From: CAZXDS01 sp964639525
GTDB taxonomy: Bacteria > Bacteroidota > Ignavibacteria > Ignavibacteriales > Melioribacteraceae
Assembly: GCA_964639525.1 (NCBI GenBank)
Contig: CAZXDS010000208.1
Span: forward strand, 1 to 5,845
Length of the DNA: 5,845 bases
Direction of reading: 5' to 3'
Shown: piece after piece, positions 4,505-5,845 of the stretch
How positions within the stretch are numbered: position 1 is the first letter of the stretch
How the letters are laid out: every line of letters begins with the position of its first letter
The notes under the pieces: generated by a model
The model's database searches: none
What the model was told of the DNA's origin: nothing
Seen by the model: the letters and a program-made list of their open reading frames with translations, nothing else
Program-made: the position numbers and the translations under genes

Positions 4505-5734
4505 ATGAAAAAGATCAGTTTAATTATTTTATTACCATTTTTGCTAACTACATTTCTTTTTGCTCAAACAACTCAACCCGATAAAAGTGTTTTTAAAGAA
4601 AGACAAAAAGGATATTATTTTACAGATATTCTTAAAGGAATTAAGGAATTTGAGAAGCCGAAAAAAGCATCTCATAAATTATTTCAAGTTGATTTGAGCG
4701 ATTATGCTCTGCCCAAATCTGTTGATGAGTTTAAGTCATATTGGCACAATCCTCCGGTTTCGCAAGGTAATACCGGTACTTGCTGGGACTTTTCCACAAC
4801 ATCATTTTTTGAATCGGAAGTATATCGTTTGACAGGAAAAAAAGTTAAACTTTCTGAAATGTGGACTTCTTATTGGGAATATGTTGCAAAAGTTGGCGGA
4901 TATGTTGATAGTCGCGGTACATCTGAATTTGGTCAAGGCTCTGAAGCTAATGCTACTACAAGAATATATGCTGAATATGGTGTTGTTCCTGAAAAGGATT
5001 TTACCGGGCTTAAACCGGGACAAAAATTTCATAACCACGCAATAATGTTCAAGGAACTACGCACATATTTGCAGTCGGTTAAACGCAATAATGCTTGGAA
5101 CAAATCTGAAGTTATTGCTACAACTAAATCCATTTTAAATCACTATCTTGGAGTTCCCCCAACTGAAGTAGTAGTCGATGGCAAAACATACACGCCGAAA
5201 CAATATTTAAATAATTATCTAAAACTGAATGTTAATGATTATGTCGATATTTTATCATTGGAAGCAAAACCGTTTTTTGAAAAAGTTGAATATACTGTTC
5301 CTGACAATTGGTGGCATTCAAAAGATTATTACAATGTGCCTGTAAAGGATTTTATGGAGGCAATTAAAAATGCCGCAAAGAACGGTTTTACATTAGTGTT
5401 TGGTGGCGACGTTTCAGAGCCGGGGAAAGACGCTTCGCGTGATGTTTTTGTCGTTCCATCATTTGATATTCCTTCGGCATACATTGATGACAATGCACGA
5501 GAATTTCGGTTTAATAACCACACAACTACAGATGACCACGGAATTCACATGGTGGGTTACACAAATAAAGATGGTCAAGATTGGTATTTAATAAAAGATT
5601 CCGGTTCAAGTTCACGTGATGGAAATAATAAAGGCTATTACTTTTTCAGCAACGATTATGTTAAATTAAAAATGATGGACATAATGGTTCACAAAGATGC
5701 AGTCAAAAATTTATTGAAAAAATTTGATAAATAA
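4505..5734 (+). CDS. Secreted C1-family (bleomycin hydrolase/PepC-like) cysteine peptidase
   Basis: This is a 409-residue precursor. Residues 1-20 are a Sec signal peptide (MKKISLIILLPFLLTTFLFA) with likely cleavage before Gln21, so the enzyme works outside the inner membrane. The papain-type active site is visible: oxyanion-hole Q87 and nucleophile C93 in VSQGNTGTCWDFSTTSFFES, and H345 in DDHGIHMVGY. The third position, normally Asn in an NSWG-like motif, is Asp365 in WYLIKDSGSS. The insertion between the Cys and His halves (about 130-340) and the overall length suit the C1B aminopeptidase group rather than short papain-like enzymes. By family it hydrolyses peptides, perhaps as an aminopeptidase or endopeptidase; the substrate is unknown. 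It is a single gene; its promoter must lie in the 77 bases after the mobile element or within the element. A weak TTGTGA/TATTTT pair (4435-4464) is the best candidate. Confidence 0.9.
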   Translation: MKKISLIILLPFLLTTFLFAQTTQPDKSVFKERQKGYYFTDILKGIKEFEKPKKASHKLFQVDLSDYALPKSVDEFKSYWHNPPVSQGNTGTCWDFSTTSFFESEVYRLTGKKVKLSEMWTSYWEYVAKVGGYVDSRGTSEFGQGSEANATTRIYAEYGVVPEKDFTGLKPGQKFHNHAIMFKELRTYLQSVKRNNAWNKSEVIATTKSILNHYLGVPPTEVVVDGKTYTPKQYLNNYLKLNVNDYVDILSLEAKPFFEKVEYTVPDNWWHSKDYYNVPVKDFMEAIKNAAKNGFTLVFGGDVSEPGKDASRDVFVVPSFDIPSAYIDDNAREFRFNNHTTTDDHGIHMVGYTNKDGQDWYLIKDSGSSSRDGNNKGYYFFSNDYVKLKMMDIMVHKDAVKNLLKKFDK

Positions 5735-5766
5735 AATATAATGGATATCCTCATACAGACCTAAAC

Positions 5767-5845
5767 TCATTTTTGTAAGAAACGGCAGTAACTAGCATAG
5801 CGTTCCATAAATAAATTTGCAATAACAATTAGAGTTCCTGCAAAA
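5767..5845 (-). CDS. 3' end of a membrane protein gene (partial)
   Basis: On the minus strand a frame is open from the window edge to a TGA at 5769-5767, giving at least 25 residues. It reads AGTLIVIANLFMER followed by an aromatic, basic tail (YCRFLQK). A hydrophobic stretch followed by a short positively charged tail is how many multi-span membrane proteins end. The last helix of an EamA/DMT-type transporter would look like this, but that is only a guess. It converges on the peptidase gene with 32 bases between the stops and no clear terminator there. The other two minus-strand frames close within the same stretch. Confidence 0.35.
   Translation of the reverse strand, partial: FAGTLIVIANLFMERYASYCRFLQK

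Noticed and set aside
4802..5038. Minus-strand frame inside the peptidase gene
   Set aside because: It is a shadow of the real coding frame, with low-complexity, cysteine-rich translation and no start signals. The frames at 1348-1548, 5329-5523 and 5400-5591 are rejected for the same reason.

Overview
This is an AT-rich window (roughly one third GC by eye) with short, loosely packed genes, long AT-rich spacers, GGAG-type ribosome binding sites and a 'CDINWLLGG'-type XRE helix-turn-helix protein. Together with a secreted C1B-type cysteine peptidase and an OB-fold lipoprotein, this suggests a Gram-negative member of the Bacteroidota/Ignavibacteria/Chlorobi side of the tree. That placement is inference; the window holds no rRNA or other marker gene.

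Layout, left to right. (1) Positions 1-52 hold a perfect 14-bp-arm hairpin followed by a 21-bp sequence that recurs twice further on, read as the right end of a small mobile element that begins outside the window. (2) A two-gene minus-strand operon (1175-217) encodes a tandem helix-turn-helix protein and, overlapping it by one base, a single-domain CheY-like receiver. (3) Divergent from it is a stand-alone NAD(P)H-hydrate epimerase (nnrE, 1310-2035). (4) A minus-strand lipoprotein gene with an OB-fold-like C-terminal domain (2939-2211) converges on nnrE and has its own intrinsic terminator. (5) Its upstream spacer is full of inverted and direct AT repeats and is shared with a divergent 90-residue protein of unknown function (3109-3381). 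(6) A 364-bp gene-free stretch leads to a promoter and a 111-residue protein of unknown function (3746-4081), followed by a likely terminator. (7) A 251-bp non-coding element (4169-4419) has 21-bp terminal inverted repeats, an 8-bp near-perfect target duplication and three internal hairpins. It is a MITE-like element that has landed just upstream of (8) an exported C1-family cysteine peptidase (4505-5734). (9) The last 79 bases hold the probable 3' end of a convergent minus-strand gene for a membrane protein.

The genes do not form one evident pathway. The helix-turn-helix/receiver pair is a signalling output module without a kinase in view, nnrE is metabolite-repair housekeeping, and the lipoprotein and peptidase act in the envelope. 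I see no defence, CRISPR, integron or conjugation system. The observation best supported by direct sequence evidence is the structured MITE-like element and its third, partial copy at the left edge.
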